This document shows positions 50,527 to 58,754 of a stretch of DNA of 64,000 nucleotides, one piece after another (the first letter of the stretch is position 1; each line of letters begins with the position of its first letter). The translations under genes and the position numbers were made by a program. A model generated the notes under the pieces. The model saw only the letters and a program-made list of their open reading frames with translations, did no database searches and was not told where the DNA came from. This DNA comes from Candidatus Schekmanbacteria bacterium (GTDB lineage: Bacteria > Schekmanbacteria > GWA2-38-11 > J061). The stretch lies in contig JACRJM010000015.1 in the NCBI GenBank assembly GCA_016219965.1, forward strand, positions 343,857 through 407,856, given 5' to 3'.

Positions 50527-51915
50527 ATGAAAAAACTTTGGGGCGGGAGGTTCGAGGCTGCTACTGACAGGATTGTCGATGAATTCACTGCATCGATAGA
50601 CTTTGATAAGCGCCTTTACAGGCATGATATAGAAGGGAACATCGCCCACTGCAAAATGCTTCAAAAAGTTGGAATAATTTCAGCTTCCGAATGCAGAAAG
50701 ATTACCTCCACGCTCAAAGAGATAGAAAACGAGATAGCATCAGGCAAGGCGAAGTTTACTCCTGAAGTTGAAGATATCCATATGTACATTGAAGGAAAAC
50801 TTATCGAAAAAGCAGGAGAAACAGGGAAGAAACTCCATACAGGAAGAAGCCGCAACGACCAGGTTGCCCTTGATACAAGAATGTATCTTAAGGATGAGAT
50901 AAAGGAGATATTTACTCTCCTTAAGCAATTCATCAGCGAGATTGCAGCAGCAGCTGAAAAACAGATCGATGTTGTAATGCCGGGCTATACGCATATGCAG
51001 CATGCGCAGTCTGTTCTACTTTCACATCACCTTCATGCTTATACGGAGATGCTGCTGCGCGATATCGGAAGGCTTAAACAATGTTATAAGAGCGCAGACG
51101 TAATGCCCCTTGGCGCTGGAGCGCTTGCAGGTTCAAGTTTTCCGCTTGACCGGGAATATGTTGCGAAGCTTTTGGGTTTTTCATCTGTTACGGCAAACAG
51201 CATGGATACAGTGAGTGATAGGGACTATCAACTGGAATTTATTTTCTTTTCTTCCCTGCTCTTTATGCATTTAAGCAGAATGTGTGAGGAATTAATACTC
51301 TGGAACGGGACAGAATTTTCCTTTGTTGAGCTTCCCGATGAATTTACCACAGGAAGCAGCATGATGCCGCAGAAGAAGAATCCGGATGTACTCGAACTTG
51401 TCCGCGGCAAGACCGGAAGAGTTTACGGAAGTCTTATATCTGTTCTTACGCTTCTTAAGGCACAACCTCTTACCTATAACAGAGATATGCAGGAGGACAA
51501 GGAAGCTCTCTTTGATACAGCAGATACAGTAAAGAAGTCTCTTTTAGTGCTTGGGAAATTCTTTGGTAAGATTAAGTTCAACCGTGCCAGACTCGAGTAC
51601 GAGGCAGGAGAGGGGTTCATGGAAGCAACAGATTTGGCTGACTACCTTGTTATGAAGTTAGTTCCTTTCAGGCAGGCACATGAAGTTTCCGGAAAGATTG
51701 TCATCTATTGTTTGAATAAGAAAAAGAAACTGAGAGATCTTTCCATGAATGAACTTATGAGTTTTCATAAGGGATTTTGCGAAGACGTATTGGGAATACT
51801 TGATCCAAAAAGCTCTGTAAAAAGAAAAAAAACTTCCGGGAGTACATCTCCTGCGGAAGTTAAAAAGAACATTAAGCGTCTATATGGTATCCTCGGGAAA
51901 CTCAAACTTTCCTGA
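50527..51915 (+). CDS. argH: Argininosuccinate lyase
   Basis: A 462-residue fumarase-superfamily lyase that splits argininosuccinate to arginine and fumarate. Evidence: N-terminal KKLWGGRFE, EDIHMYIE, TGRSRNDQVALD, YTHMQHAQSV (catalytic His), and the superfamily signature GSSMMPQKKNPD whose first Ser is catalytic. Length is typical. It is followed after 39 bp by an LptM-like lipoprotein and lysA, a gene order also seen in proteobacteria. Confidence 0.97.
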   Translation: MKKLWGGRFEAATDRIVDEFTASIDFDKRLYRHDIEGNIAHCKMLQKVGIISASECRKITSTLKEIENEIASGKAKFTPEVEDIHMYIEGKLIEKAGETGKKLHTGRSRNDQVALDTRMYLKDEIKEIFTLLKQFISEIAAAAEKQIDVVMPGYTHMQHAQSVLLSHHLHAYTEMLLRDIGRLKQCYKSADVMPLGAGALAGSSFPLDREYVAKLLGFSSVTANSMDTVSDRDYQLEFIFFSSLLFMHLSRMCEELILWNGTEFSFVELPDEFTTGSSMMPQKKNPDVLELVRGKTGRVYGSLISVLTLLKAQPLTYNRDMQEDKEALFDTADTVKKSLLVLGKFFGKIKFNRARLEYEAGEGFMEATDLADYLVMKLVPFRQAHEVSGKIVIYCLNKKKKLRDLSMNELMSFHKGFCEDVLGILDPKSSVKRKKTSGSTSPAEVKKNIKRLYGILGKLKLS

Positions 51916-51954
51916 TTTGTGAAAAGTTTTTTAATTAATATATCCGGTTTGCTA

Positions 51955-52953
51955 ATGAAAAAGATTTTGTTCCCCATATTGCTTGTTGCTGTGCTCACAA
52001 TTCTGTCATGCGGCAAAAAAGCACCTCCTAAACTTTTCGATACAGGAAAGATTTCAAAAATGACTGTTAATAAAGCGGAGGTATCTGAAGGTAAAATAAG
52101 CTTTTCATGGGAGCCTGTTGTGGATGTCGTAGAGCCGGCTTATTATGACATTTACCGAAGTGCCGGGGATGAAAAATTCACTAAAATATCTACGCTTGAT
52201 TCAGGCAAGAAGGATAGCGAGGGTTCCTATGTATTTAGTGAGACTTCGGGTATGAAAGAAGGAGAATGGTACCACTATATCGTGGCATCAATGGATAAGG
52301 ATGGTAATATCATAAGGATAAGCGATACGATTGATATTTATTATTCCGTTGAACCGTCGCCACCTTCAGACGTTAAGGCTGTCCTGGTAAATAATTATGT
52401 ACGTCTTATGTGGTTGTCGCCTACGACCAAGGTTGATGGTACACCTATTAAAGAAGTTACTGGTTATAATGTTTACAGGAAAAAAGAAGATCAAAAATAT
52501 TTCAGACCTATTAATGCAACTCTTATAACCAAGAACAGCTTCATTGATATGTCCGTTCAAAAGGATAATACTTATTATTATATTGTCAGGGCGGTTGATA
52601 ATTATATTCCTCCATGGCATGAAAGCCGCACGTCAGATGTAGCAGAGGCGGATTTTCCTGATCTCATACCTCCGGAACCGCCAGCCTTGAAGGTTATTGG
52701 AGCTGCCGGAAGAATAAGCCTGAGCTGGCAGAAGAGCAGTTCTGACGATGTGCTTGGATATAAAATATACAGAAGCACTTCAGCGGAGGGAGAGTACGAA
52801 AATCTCAATCAGGATATAGCCTCCAATGAATATTATGATGATATGAATGTTGAAATCGGGAAGGAATATTTCTATAAAATAAAGGCAGTTGACAATTCAA
52901 AGAGGAAAAATGAAAGTGCTTTTTCAAATATCGTATCGGATAAGGCTTTTTAG
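51955..52953 (+). CDS. LptM-like lipoprotein with fibronectin type III domains
   Basis: A 332-residue predicted lipoprotein. The start is ATG 51955 (MKKILFP); a GTG twelve codons earlier would bury the signal peptide. Lipobox TILSC puts the lipid Cys at about residue 19, followed directly by GKKAPPK. That CGxKxP pattern recalls the N-terminus of LptM/YifL, whose gene also precedes lysA in proteobacteria. The remaining sequence forms three FN3-like beta-sandwiches (about 40-140, 145-235, 240-330) with repeated AVDNYIPPW- and AVDNSKRK-type endings. Probably outer-membrane anchored in the periplasm; a link to LPS assembly is inference. Confidence 0.8.
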   Translation: MKKILFPILLVAVLTILSCGKKAPPKLFDTGKISKMTVNKAEVSEGKISFSWEPVVDVVEPAYYDIYRSAGDEKFTKISTLDSGKKDSEGSYVFSETSGMKEGEWYHYIVASMDKDGNIIRISDTIDIYYSVEPSPPSDVKAVLVNNYVRLMWLSPTTKVDGTPIKEVTGYNVYRKKEDQKYFRPINATLITKNSFIDMSVQKDNTYYYIVRAVDNYIPPWHESRTSDVAEADFPDLIPPEPPALKVIGAAGRISLSWQKSSSDDVLGYKIYRSTSAEGEYENLNQDIASNEYYDDMNVEIGKEYFYKIKAVDNSKRKNESAFSNIVSDKAF

Positions 52954-52967
52954 GGGAGATTTTGATA

Positions 52968-54215
52968 ATGAATGAATTCAAGTACCGCAAAGGCAAACTT
53001 TATTGTGAAGATGTTCCTGTTGAGGAAATAGCAGAAAAGGTCGGAACACCATTTTATCTCTACAGCAAAGAAACAATCCTCAGACATTATAAGGCAATTG
53101 ATGGGGCATTTAAAAAAATAAAGCATATTACCTGCTTTGCCATGAAAGCCAATTCGAATCTCTCCATTCTTTCGCTGCTTGCAGGGTGCGGGGCCGGAGC
53201 TGATATCGTGTCGGGCGGTGAACTTTACAGGGCAAGAAAGGCAGGAGTACCGGCAAATAAAATACTTTTTTCAGGGGTAGGAAAGTCAACTGGAGAAATT
53301 GAATATGCGCTTCGCTCAGGGATTCTGATGTTCAATATCGAGTCATCTGAAGAGGCTGAGGTCATAAATGATATAGCAGGAAGACTCAGGAAGAAAGCTC
53401 CGGTGTCTTTCAGGATAAATCCTGATGTTGATCCAAAAACTCATCCATATATTTCAACGGGTCTTAAGAAAAACAAGTTTGGGATAAACATCAATGATGC
53501 TGTTGCTGAATACAGGAAAGCGAAGATAATGAAGTGGCTTGATGTTGTAGGCATTCATTACCATATAGGATCACAGCTTACTTCGGTTTCACCATTTGTT
53601 GATTCATTGAAAAGGACAAAAGTCCTCCTTCAAAACCTGAGAAAAGAAGGAATAGATATAAGGTATTTTGACATGGGTGGAGGTCTTGGAATAACATATA
53701 AGGATGAAGAGCCGCCGCATCCGAAAAATTATGCTGCAGCATTGATGCCGTATCTTGCTGATCTTGGCTGCACCGTTCTTCTGGAGCCAGGAAGGGTGAT
53801 AGTCGGTAATGCCGGTATACTGGTTACAAAGGTTATGTTTACAAAGACAAATGGTATAAAGAATTTTGTAATAGTAGATGCAGGAATGAATGACCTTGTA
53901 AGGCCAAGTCTTTACGGCGCGTATCAGGAAATAGTTCCTGTGAAAAAGGTTAAATCTGAAAAGATTGAGGCTGATGTTGTAGGTCCGATATGCGAGTCAG
54001 GAGATTTTCTTGCAAAGGACAGGATGATAGCTCCGGCCAAAAGAGGAGATCTGCTGGCTGTAATGAGTGCAGGTGCTTATGGTTTCACCATGAGTTCAAA
54101 TTATAATTCAAGGCCGCGTGTCGCTGAGGTTTTGGTAGATAAGAAGAAGGTTTCAGTGGTTAGAAAGAGAGAGAACTATGGTGACCTTGTAAGGGGAGAG
54201 AAGGTTTCAGATTAA
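52968..54215 (+). CDS. lysA: Diaminopimelate decarboxylase
   Basis: A 415-residue PLP enzyme that makes L-lysine from meso-diaminopimelate. PLP Lys in CFAMKANSN (about residue 63), HYHIGSQ, the phosphate-binding GGGLGITY and the C-terminal CESGDFLAKDR and MSAGAYGFTMSSNYN. Start set at ATG 52968, nine bases after GGGGAG; the upstream in-frame TTG is too close to that site. Heads the lysine part of the operon. Confidence 0.96.
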   Translation: MNEFKYRKGKLYCEDVPVEEIAEKVGTPFYLYSKETILRHYKAIDGAFKKIKHITCFAMKANSNLSILSLLAGCGAGADIVSGGELYRARKAGVPANKILFSGVGKSTGEIEYALRSGILMFNIESSEEAEVINDIAGRLRKKAPVSFRINPDVDPKTHPYISTGLKKNKFGININDAVAEYRKAKIMKWLDVVGIHYHIGSQLTSVSPFVDSLKRTKVLLQNLRKEGIDIRYFDMGGGLGITYKDEEPPHPKNYAAALMPYLADLGCTVLLEPGRVIVGNAGILVTKVMFTKTNGIKNFVIVDAGMNDLVRPSLYGAYQEIVPVKKVKSEKIEADVVGPICESGDFLAKDRMIAPAKRGDLLAVMSAGAYGFTMSSNYNSRPRVAEVLVDKKKVSVVRKRENYGDLVRGEKVSD

Positions 54216-54244
54216 CAACCTAGTGATATAGCAGGTTAGAAATT

Positions 54245-55078
54245 ATGACAGACAGAATAAAATTTACAAAGATGACAGGAAGCGGGAATGATTTCATATT
54301 GATAGATATTATGAGCCAGAAACTTCCTGCGAACGATCTTTCAGCTTTTACGAGAAAGATCTGCCACAGATCTCTTTCTCTTGGAGCAGATGGCGCAATT
54401 TTCTTAGAACACTCAGACAAGGCTGATTTTAAGTGGCGCTTTTATAATTCTGACGGAAGTGAAGCTGAAATGTGCGGTAACGGCAGCAGGTGTGCGGCAA
54501 GGTTTGCGTTTATTAATAAGATTGCAGGCTCCCGTGTGACCTTTGAAACAAAAGCAGGCATAATAAAGGCTGAAGTAAATGGCTCTGAAGTAAAGACAGA
54601 GCTTACAAAGCCAAAAAATTTGAAGAAGGATATACATGTCAATGTTTTTGGAAATGATATGTCTGTCCAGTTTATTAATACTGGTGTTCCACATGCTGTG
54701 ATATTCATTGATGATATTGAGAAATGTGAGGTTGAAAAAATAGGACGCGAAATCAGATTCCACCAGGAATTTAAACCGGCGGGGACAAACGTAAATTTTG
54801 TAAAACCTATTGATGGAAATATGATAAGAGTGAGGACTTATGAAAGAGGAGTTGAAGGGGAAACACTGGCTTGCGGAACCGGCTCTGTTGCTTCTTCGAT
54901 ATTTCACAGTATAAATACAGGTGCAAGTTCGCCAATTTCAGTTAAAACACAGGGTGGCGAGATACTTAAAGTTTTTGTTGTAAGAAATGGTGATAGCATA
55001 AGCAATGTTTCCCTTCAGGGGATGACTCGCATAATTTGTGATGGAGAACTTGACAGGGAATCTTGGGAGTATTTATGA
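54245..55078 (+). CDS. dapF: Diaminopimelate epimerase
   Basis: A 277-residue cofactor-free epimerase converting LL- to meso-diaminopimelate, needed for lysine and peptidoglycan. N-terminal FTKMTGSGNDFILID; the catalytic Cys pair is in EMCGNGSRCAARF and TLACGTGSVASS. Length typical. Spaced 29 bp from lysA and 14 bp from the favoured dapA start. Confidence 0.96.
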   Translation: MTDRIKFTKMTGSGNDFILIDIMSQKLPANDLSAFTRKICHRSLSLGADGAIFLEHSDKADFKWRFYNSDGSEAEMCGNGSRCAARFAFINKIAGSRVTFETKAGIIKAEVNGSEVKTELTKPKNLKKDIHVNVFGNDMSVQFINTGVPHAVIFIDDIEKCEVEKIGREIRFHQEFKPAGTNVNFVKPIDGNMIRVRTYERGVEGETLACGTGSVASSIFHSINTGASSPISVKTQGGEILKVFVVRNGDSISNVSLQGMTRIICDGELDRESWEYL

Positions 55079-55092
55079 AAGGAGAGAGGAAA

Positions 55093-55971
55093 ATGTTTAC
55101 AGGTAGTCTTGTCGCAATAGTTACTCCTTTTAAAGATGACGGGTTTGACAGGAAAGCTTATGCGGGTCTGATAGAATTCCATGCAAAGAATGGTACGAAC
55201 GGCATTGTTCCATGCGGGACTACCGGGGAATCTGCCACTCTTACCCCTGAGGAGCACAAAGAGGTAATAGAGTTTACTATAGATAAGGTTTCAGGAAGGA
55301 TGCCTGTGGTAGCCGGCACAGGTTCCAACTCGACTAAAGAGGCGATACACCTTACAAAACATGCTGAAAAAAACGGTGCGGATGCTGCACTTCTTATAGC
55401 TCCATATTATAATAGACCAACTCAGGATGGTTTATATGCCCACTTCAAGGCTATAGCTGATGAGGTTTCAATCCCACTCATTTTATATAATATCCCGTCA
55501 CGTACCGGGGTGAATATGGAACCATCAACAATAGCAAGACTTGCAGAACATAAGAATATTGTCGGGATAAAAGAAGCATCAGGTTCGCTGGGACAGATGC
55601 AGGATATAATTGCGTTATGTCCTGATGATTTTATTCTGCTTTCTGGTGACGACGGATTGTTGTTGCCTGTACTTTCCATTGGAGGGAAGGGTGTTATCTC
55701 TGTCGTTGCCAATATAGTTCCTGCAATGGTTATTGATCTCATAAAGACATATGAAAAAGGTGACATGAAGAGAGCACTGAAATTAAACTATGGACTTCTC
55801 TCTCTTACGAAATCCATGTTCCTTGAAACAAATCCTGTACCGGTAAAAACAGCACTTTCCATGATGGGGATGATGAAGAATGAAATAAGGCTTCCGCTCG
55901 CTCCTATGAGAAAAGAAAATATTACTAAATTAGCGGCATGTCTCAGGCAAGCTAAATTAATTAAGAAATAA
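55093..55971 (+). CDS. dapA: 4-hydroxy-tetrahydrodipicolinate synthase
   Basis: A 292-residue TIM-barrel lyase/aldolase that condenses pyruvate with aspartate semialdehyde, the committed lysine/DAP step. GTTGESATLTPEEH carries the Thr pair, LYNIPSRTGVN the catalytic Tyr and Arg, and GIKEASGSLGQM the Schiff-base Lys. Start set at ATG 55093, which has GGAGAGG upstream and gives the standard length; ATG 55075 and TTG 55063 are also in frame. Confidence 0.96.
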   Translation: MFTGSLVAIVTPFKDDGFDRKAYAGLIEFHAKNGTNGIVPCGTTGESATLTPEEHKEVIEFTIDKVSGRMPVVAGTGSNSTKEAIHLTKHAEKNGADAALLIAPYYNRPTQDGLYAHFKAIADEVSIPLILYNIPSRTGVNMEPSTIARLAEHKNIVGIKEASGSLGQMQDIIALCPDDFILLSGDDGLLLPVLSIGGKGVISVVANIVPAMVIDLIKTYEKGDMKRALKLNYGLLSLTKSMFLETNPVPVKTALSMMGMMKNEIRLPLAPMRKENITKLAACLRQAKLIKK

Positions 55972-55985
55972 AGGTGGTAAATAAA

Positions 55986-56786
55986 ATGATAAGAGTAGTA
56001 GTTGCAGGTGCACTTGGCAGGATGGGTCAGAGGATCATAGAGGCAATAAGGGATACTGGTGGTGTGACCCTTGTTGGCGGGACTGAATTACCTGAGCACA
56101 GAAAATGTGGTGTGGAAATAGAATTTGAAAAAGACGGAGTGAAGAGCGCAGTAAAAATAACAGGGAAGATAGAAGATGTACTGGATAAATCTGATGTTGT
56201 AATAGATTTCACGCGGCCGCTTGCAACCATGCAGACCCTTAAAATCGCCCAGGAGCTGGGGAAAGCAGTTGTCATAGGTACAACGGGTTTTGATGAAAGG
56301 CAAAAAAAGACAATTGAAGAGGCAGGTAAAAATATTCCAATTGTAATCTCTCCGAATATGAGCATTGGTGTTAATCTTCTTTTTGAGCTTACAGCAAAAG
56401 CAGCACGAATATTGCGGGATGAGTATGATGTTGAAATATATGAGGCTCACCACCGTAATAAGGTTGATGCCCCGAGCGGTACAGCCATGCGTTTGGCAGA
56501 GATACTAGCAGATGAGCTTGGGCGTGATCTCAGGGAGTCAGGAATTTACGGCAGAAAAGGAATCGTAGGCGAAAGGACACGGGAAGAAATAGGTATCCAC
56601 AGCATAAGAGGTGGGGATATCGTAGGGGATCATACAGTTCTCTTTGCAGGAATGGGTGAAAGGGTAGAGCTTATTCATCGAGCACATACCAGAGATACAT
56701 TTGCAAGAGGTGCTGTTCGCGCCGCAATCTTTGTTGCTGGGAAAGAACCTGGAGTCTACTCCATGAGAGATGTACTGGGGTTCTGA
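55986..56786 (+). CDS. dapB: 4-hydroxy-tetrahydrodipicolinate reductase
   Basis: A 266-residue NAD(P)H-dependent reductase, the next step after DapA. N-terminal dinucleotide-binding VVVAGALGRMGQRI, IDFTRP, the catalytic EAHHRNKVDAPSGTA, and a C-terminal GMGERVELIHRAHTRDTFA. Start ATG 55986 has AAGGTGG eight bases upstream. Last recognisable lysine gene of the operon; the succinylase, acetylase or DapL branch that follows biochemically is not in this window. No terminator is evident in 56787-56919. Confidence 0.96.
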   Translation: MIRVVVAGALGRMGQRIIEAIRDTGGVTLVGGTELPEHRKCGVEIEFEKDGVKSAVKITGKIEDVLDKSDVVIDFTRPLATMQTLKIAQELGKAVVIGTTGFDERQKKTIEEAGKNIPIVISPNMSIGVNLLFELTAKAARILRDEYDVEIYEAHHRNKVDAPSGTAMRLAEILADELGRDLRESGIYGRKGIVGERTREEIGIHSIRGGDIVGDHTVLFAGMGERVELIHRAHTRDTFARGAVRAAIFVAGKEPGVYSMRDVLGF

Positions 56787-56919
56787 CGGATAGTTTGTCA
56801 AATCATTCTATATTTAAATATTGCCTCTTTTCTGATATCTATTGTCCGGGTCTTCTCAATGTGTTATATCTTTATTGCTTTTTATATACAGTAATAAATT
56901 ATTCTCGGGGATAACGGGG

Positions 56920-57444
56920 GTGAACGGGGAAACTATTCTATTCATAATATTCATTGTGTTCATGTCAGTGCAAAGATTGATTGAAACTTTTTCTAAAAGA
57001 GAAAAGACTGAAGGTTCAATCTATTATTCATGGACATTCAGAGCGCTTCAGATAACACACATGATGATAGTTGCAGGATGTATTGTAGAATTTTTTGTTC
57101 TCAGGAGAGAGATTAATATAGTAATAACTGTGGTAGGTTTCTCTCTTTATCTGGTCGGAATCGCCGGAAGAAATATTTCTATATCCCAATTGGGCAGGTA
57201 TCATAGTGTACATATAGAGTTGAGAGAACCCCATCCGCTTATTAAGAAAGGCCTATACCGATTTACAAGGCATCCATATTATTTCTCAGTTATATGCGAG
57301 ATGCTCGGATTCCCACTTGTTGGCAATACGTATTTTACTCTCATCGCTGTAATAGTAATTTATTTACCTCTTATGATAATGCGAATTGTTCTTGAAGAAA
57401 AAGTTATGCATGAAAAATTTGGAGTTGATTATATTGTGTGGTAA
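56920..57444 (+). CDS. Isoprenylcysteine-methyltransferase-like membrane protein
   Basis: A membrane protein of about 174 residues (about 200 if started at 56842) with five predicted helices. The C-terminal half has the ICMT/PEMT-type SAM-binding pattern: LGRYHSVHIELREPHPLIKKG, then YRFTRHPYYFS and a final EEKVMHEKFG. Bacterial members methylate small isoprenoid or lipid-like substrates; the target here is unknown. Start uncertain: GTG 56920 follows a GGGG-rich site and begins just before the first strong helix; the longer form begins with TTG and has an extra hydrophobic run. Confidence 0.75.
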   Translation: MNGETILFIIFIVFMSVQRLIETFSKREKTEGSIYYSWTFRALQITHMMIVAGCIVEFFVLRREINIVITVVGFSLYLVGIAGRNISISQLGRYHSVHIELREPHPLIKKGLYRFTRHPYYFSVICEMLGFPLVGNTYFTLIAVIVIYLPLMIMRIVLEEKVMHEKFGVDYIVW

Positions 57445-57509
57445 AATAGAAATGATTGATTTAGGCAATAAAATGCAATTAAATAAGAATCCATCATGGA
57501 GGAGAGTTG

Positions 57510-58745
57510 TTGAAGAAAAGGGCAGTTATTACGGGTTTAGGAATTGTTTCGGCCATTGGTATAGGGAAGGATGATTTCTGGAAGTCGTTAAAGAACGGGG
57601 TTTCCGGAATTGATGTAATAAAAAGTTTTGATGCCTCGACATTTCCCTGCAAATTAGCAGCGGAAGCTAATGACTTTAATCCTGAAGATTATATGTCTAG
57701 TCAGGATTCAAGGAGAATTGACCGCTTTGCGCAGTTTGGTATTGCCGCTGCTAAAATGGCTGTAGCAGATGCCGGAATTAATCTTGAACATGAAGACAAG
57801 AACCGGATAGGTGTGATTGTCGGTACTTCTGTTGGAGCACTTGCTATAGGTGAGAGACAGCATGCCATATTTATGGAAAAGGGATACAAGCGTATCAATC
57901 CTTTTTTTGCGACATCCATAATACCAAGCTCATGTACCAGCCAGATCATGATAAACCTCGGACTTACAGGACCATGTTATACAATAACTACAGCCTGTGC
58001 CTCATCAACTTCAGCTGTTGGAGAAGCATTGGAATTAATACGTTCAGGAAGGACTGATATAGTTATTGCCGGGGGTTCAGAAACACCAATAACCCCATTT
58101 GCTTTAGGAACTTTTGCCAATGTTAATCTACTAAGCACAGGAACTGGAGATCCAAAAAAAGTTTACAAACCTTTTGATGCTAAAAGAGATGGCATTATCT
58201 TTGGTGAAGGATCAGGATTATTTGTGATAGAAGAATATGAAAGGGCTAAAAAAAGGGGGGCAAGGATTTATTCTGAACTGACTGGATATGGATATTCTTC
58301 AGATGCATATCATGTAATGACACCTCTGCCTGATTCAGCACAGGCTGAAAGAGCGCTCGGAATGGCTCTGAATGATGCAGGAATTACAGCAGAGAAAATA
58401 GATTACATTAACCCGCATGCAAGCGGGACAATCTTTAATGACAGAGCCGAATCATTGGCCATTAAAAAAATATTTGGGGAACTTTCGAACAAAATTATTG
58501 TTAGTGCCACAAAACCATATGTTGGTCATGCAATGGGAGGATGCGGTGGGATCGAAATTGCTGCGTGTCTTCTTATGATGCAAAATGATTTTATACACCC
58601 GACTCTTAACCTTACAGAACCTGATTGCGAATGCGATCTTTGTTTTGCTTCTCCGTTAGGAGAAAATAAGAAGTTAAACTATATTTTGAAAATCTCTTTT
58701 GGTTTTGGTGGGTATAATGCTGCCTGTATTTTTAAAAAGATATAA
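57510..58745 (+). CDS. fabF: Beta-ketoacyl-ACP synthase II family protein (FabF-like)
   Basis: A 411-residue condensing enzyme that elongates acyl-ACP with malonyl-ACP. The Cys-His-His-Lys set is present: nucleophile Cys163 in TTACASSTSA, His in INPHASGT, and Lys and His in ATKPYVGHAMGG. N-terminal RAVITGLGIVSAIG is typical. TTG 57510 lies five bases after GGAGGAG; a TTG one codon earlier is an alternative. No acyl-carrier protein or other fatty-acid gene is adjacent, so a specialised or secondary ketosynthase role is possible; the PHASGT and GHAMGG variants are mildly unlike FabF of E. coli. Confidence 0.88.
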   Translation: MKKRAVITGLGIVSAIGIGKDDFWKSLKNGVSGIDVIKSFDASTFPCKLAAEANDFNPEDYMSSQDSRRIDRFAQFGIAAAKMAVADAGINLEHEDKNRIGVIVGTSVGALAIGERQHAIFMEKGYKRINPFFATSIIPSSCTSQIMINLGLTGPCYTITTACASSTSAVGEALELIRSGRTDIVIAGGSETPITPFALGTFANVNLLSTGTGDPKKVYKPFDAKRDGIIFGEGSGLFVIEEYERAKKRGARIYSELTGYGYSSDAYHVMTPLPDSAQAERALGMALNDAGITAEKIDYINPHASGTIFNDRAESLAIKKIFGELSNKIIVSATKPYVGHAMGGCGGIEIAACLLMMQNDFIHPTLNLTEPDCECDLCFASPLGENKKLNYILKISFGFGGYNAACIFKKI

Positions 58746-58754
58746 ACTCAGGCA

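Noticed and set aside
52954-52967. Lysine riboswitch before lysA
   Set aside because: Only 14 bases separate lysA from the preceding gene, too short for an L box.
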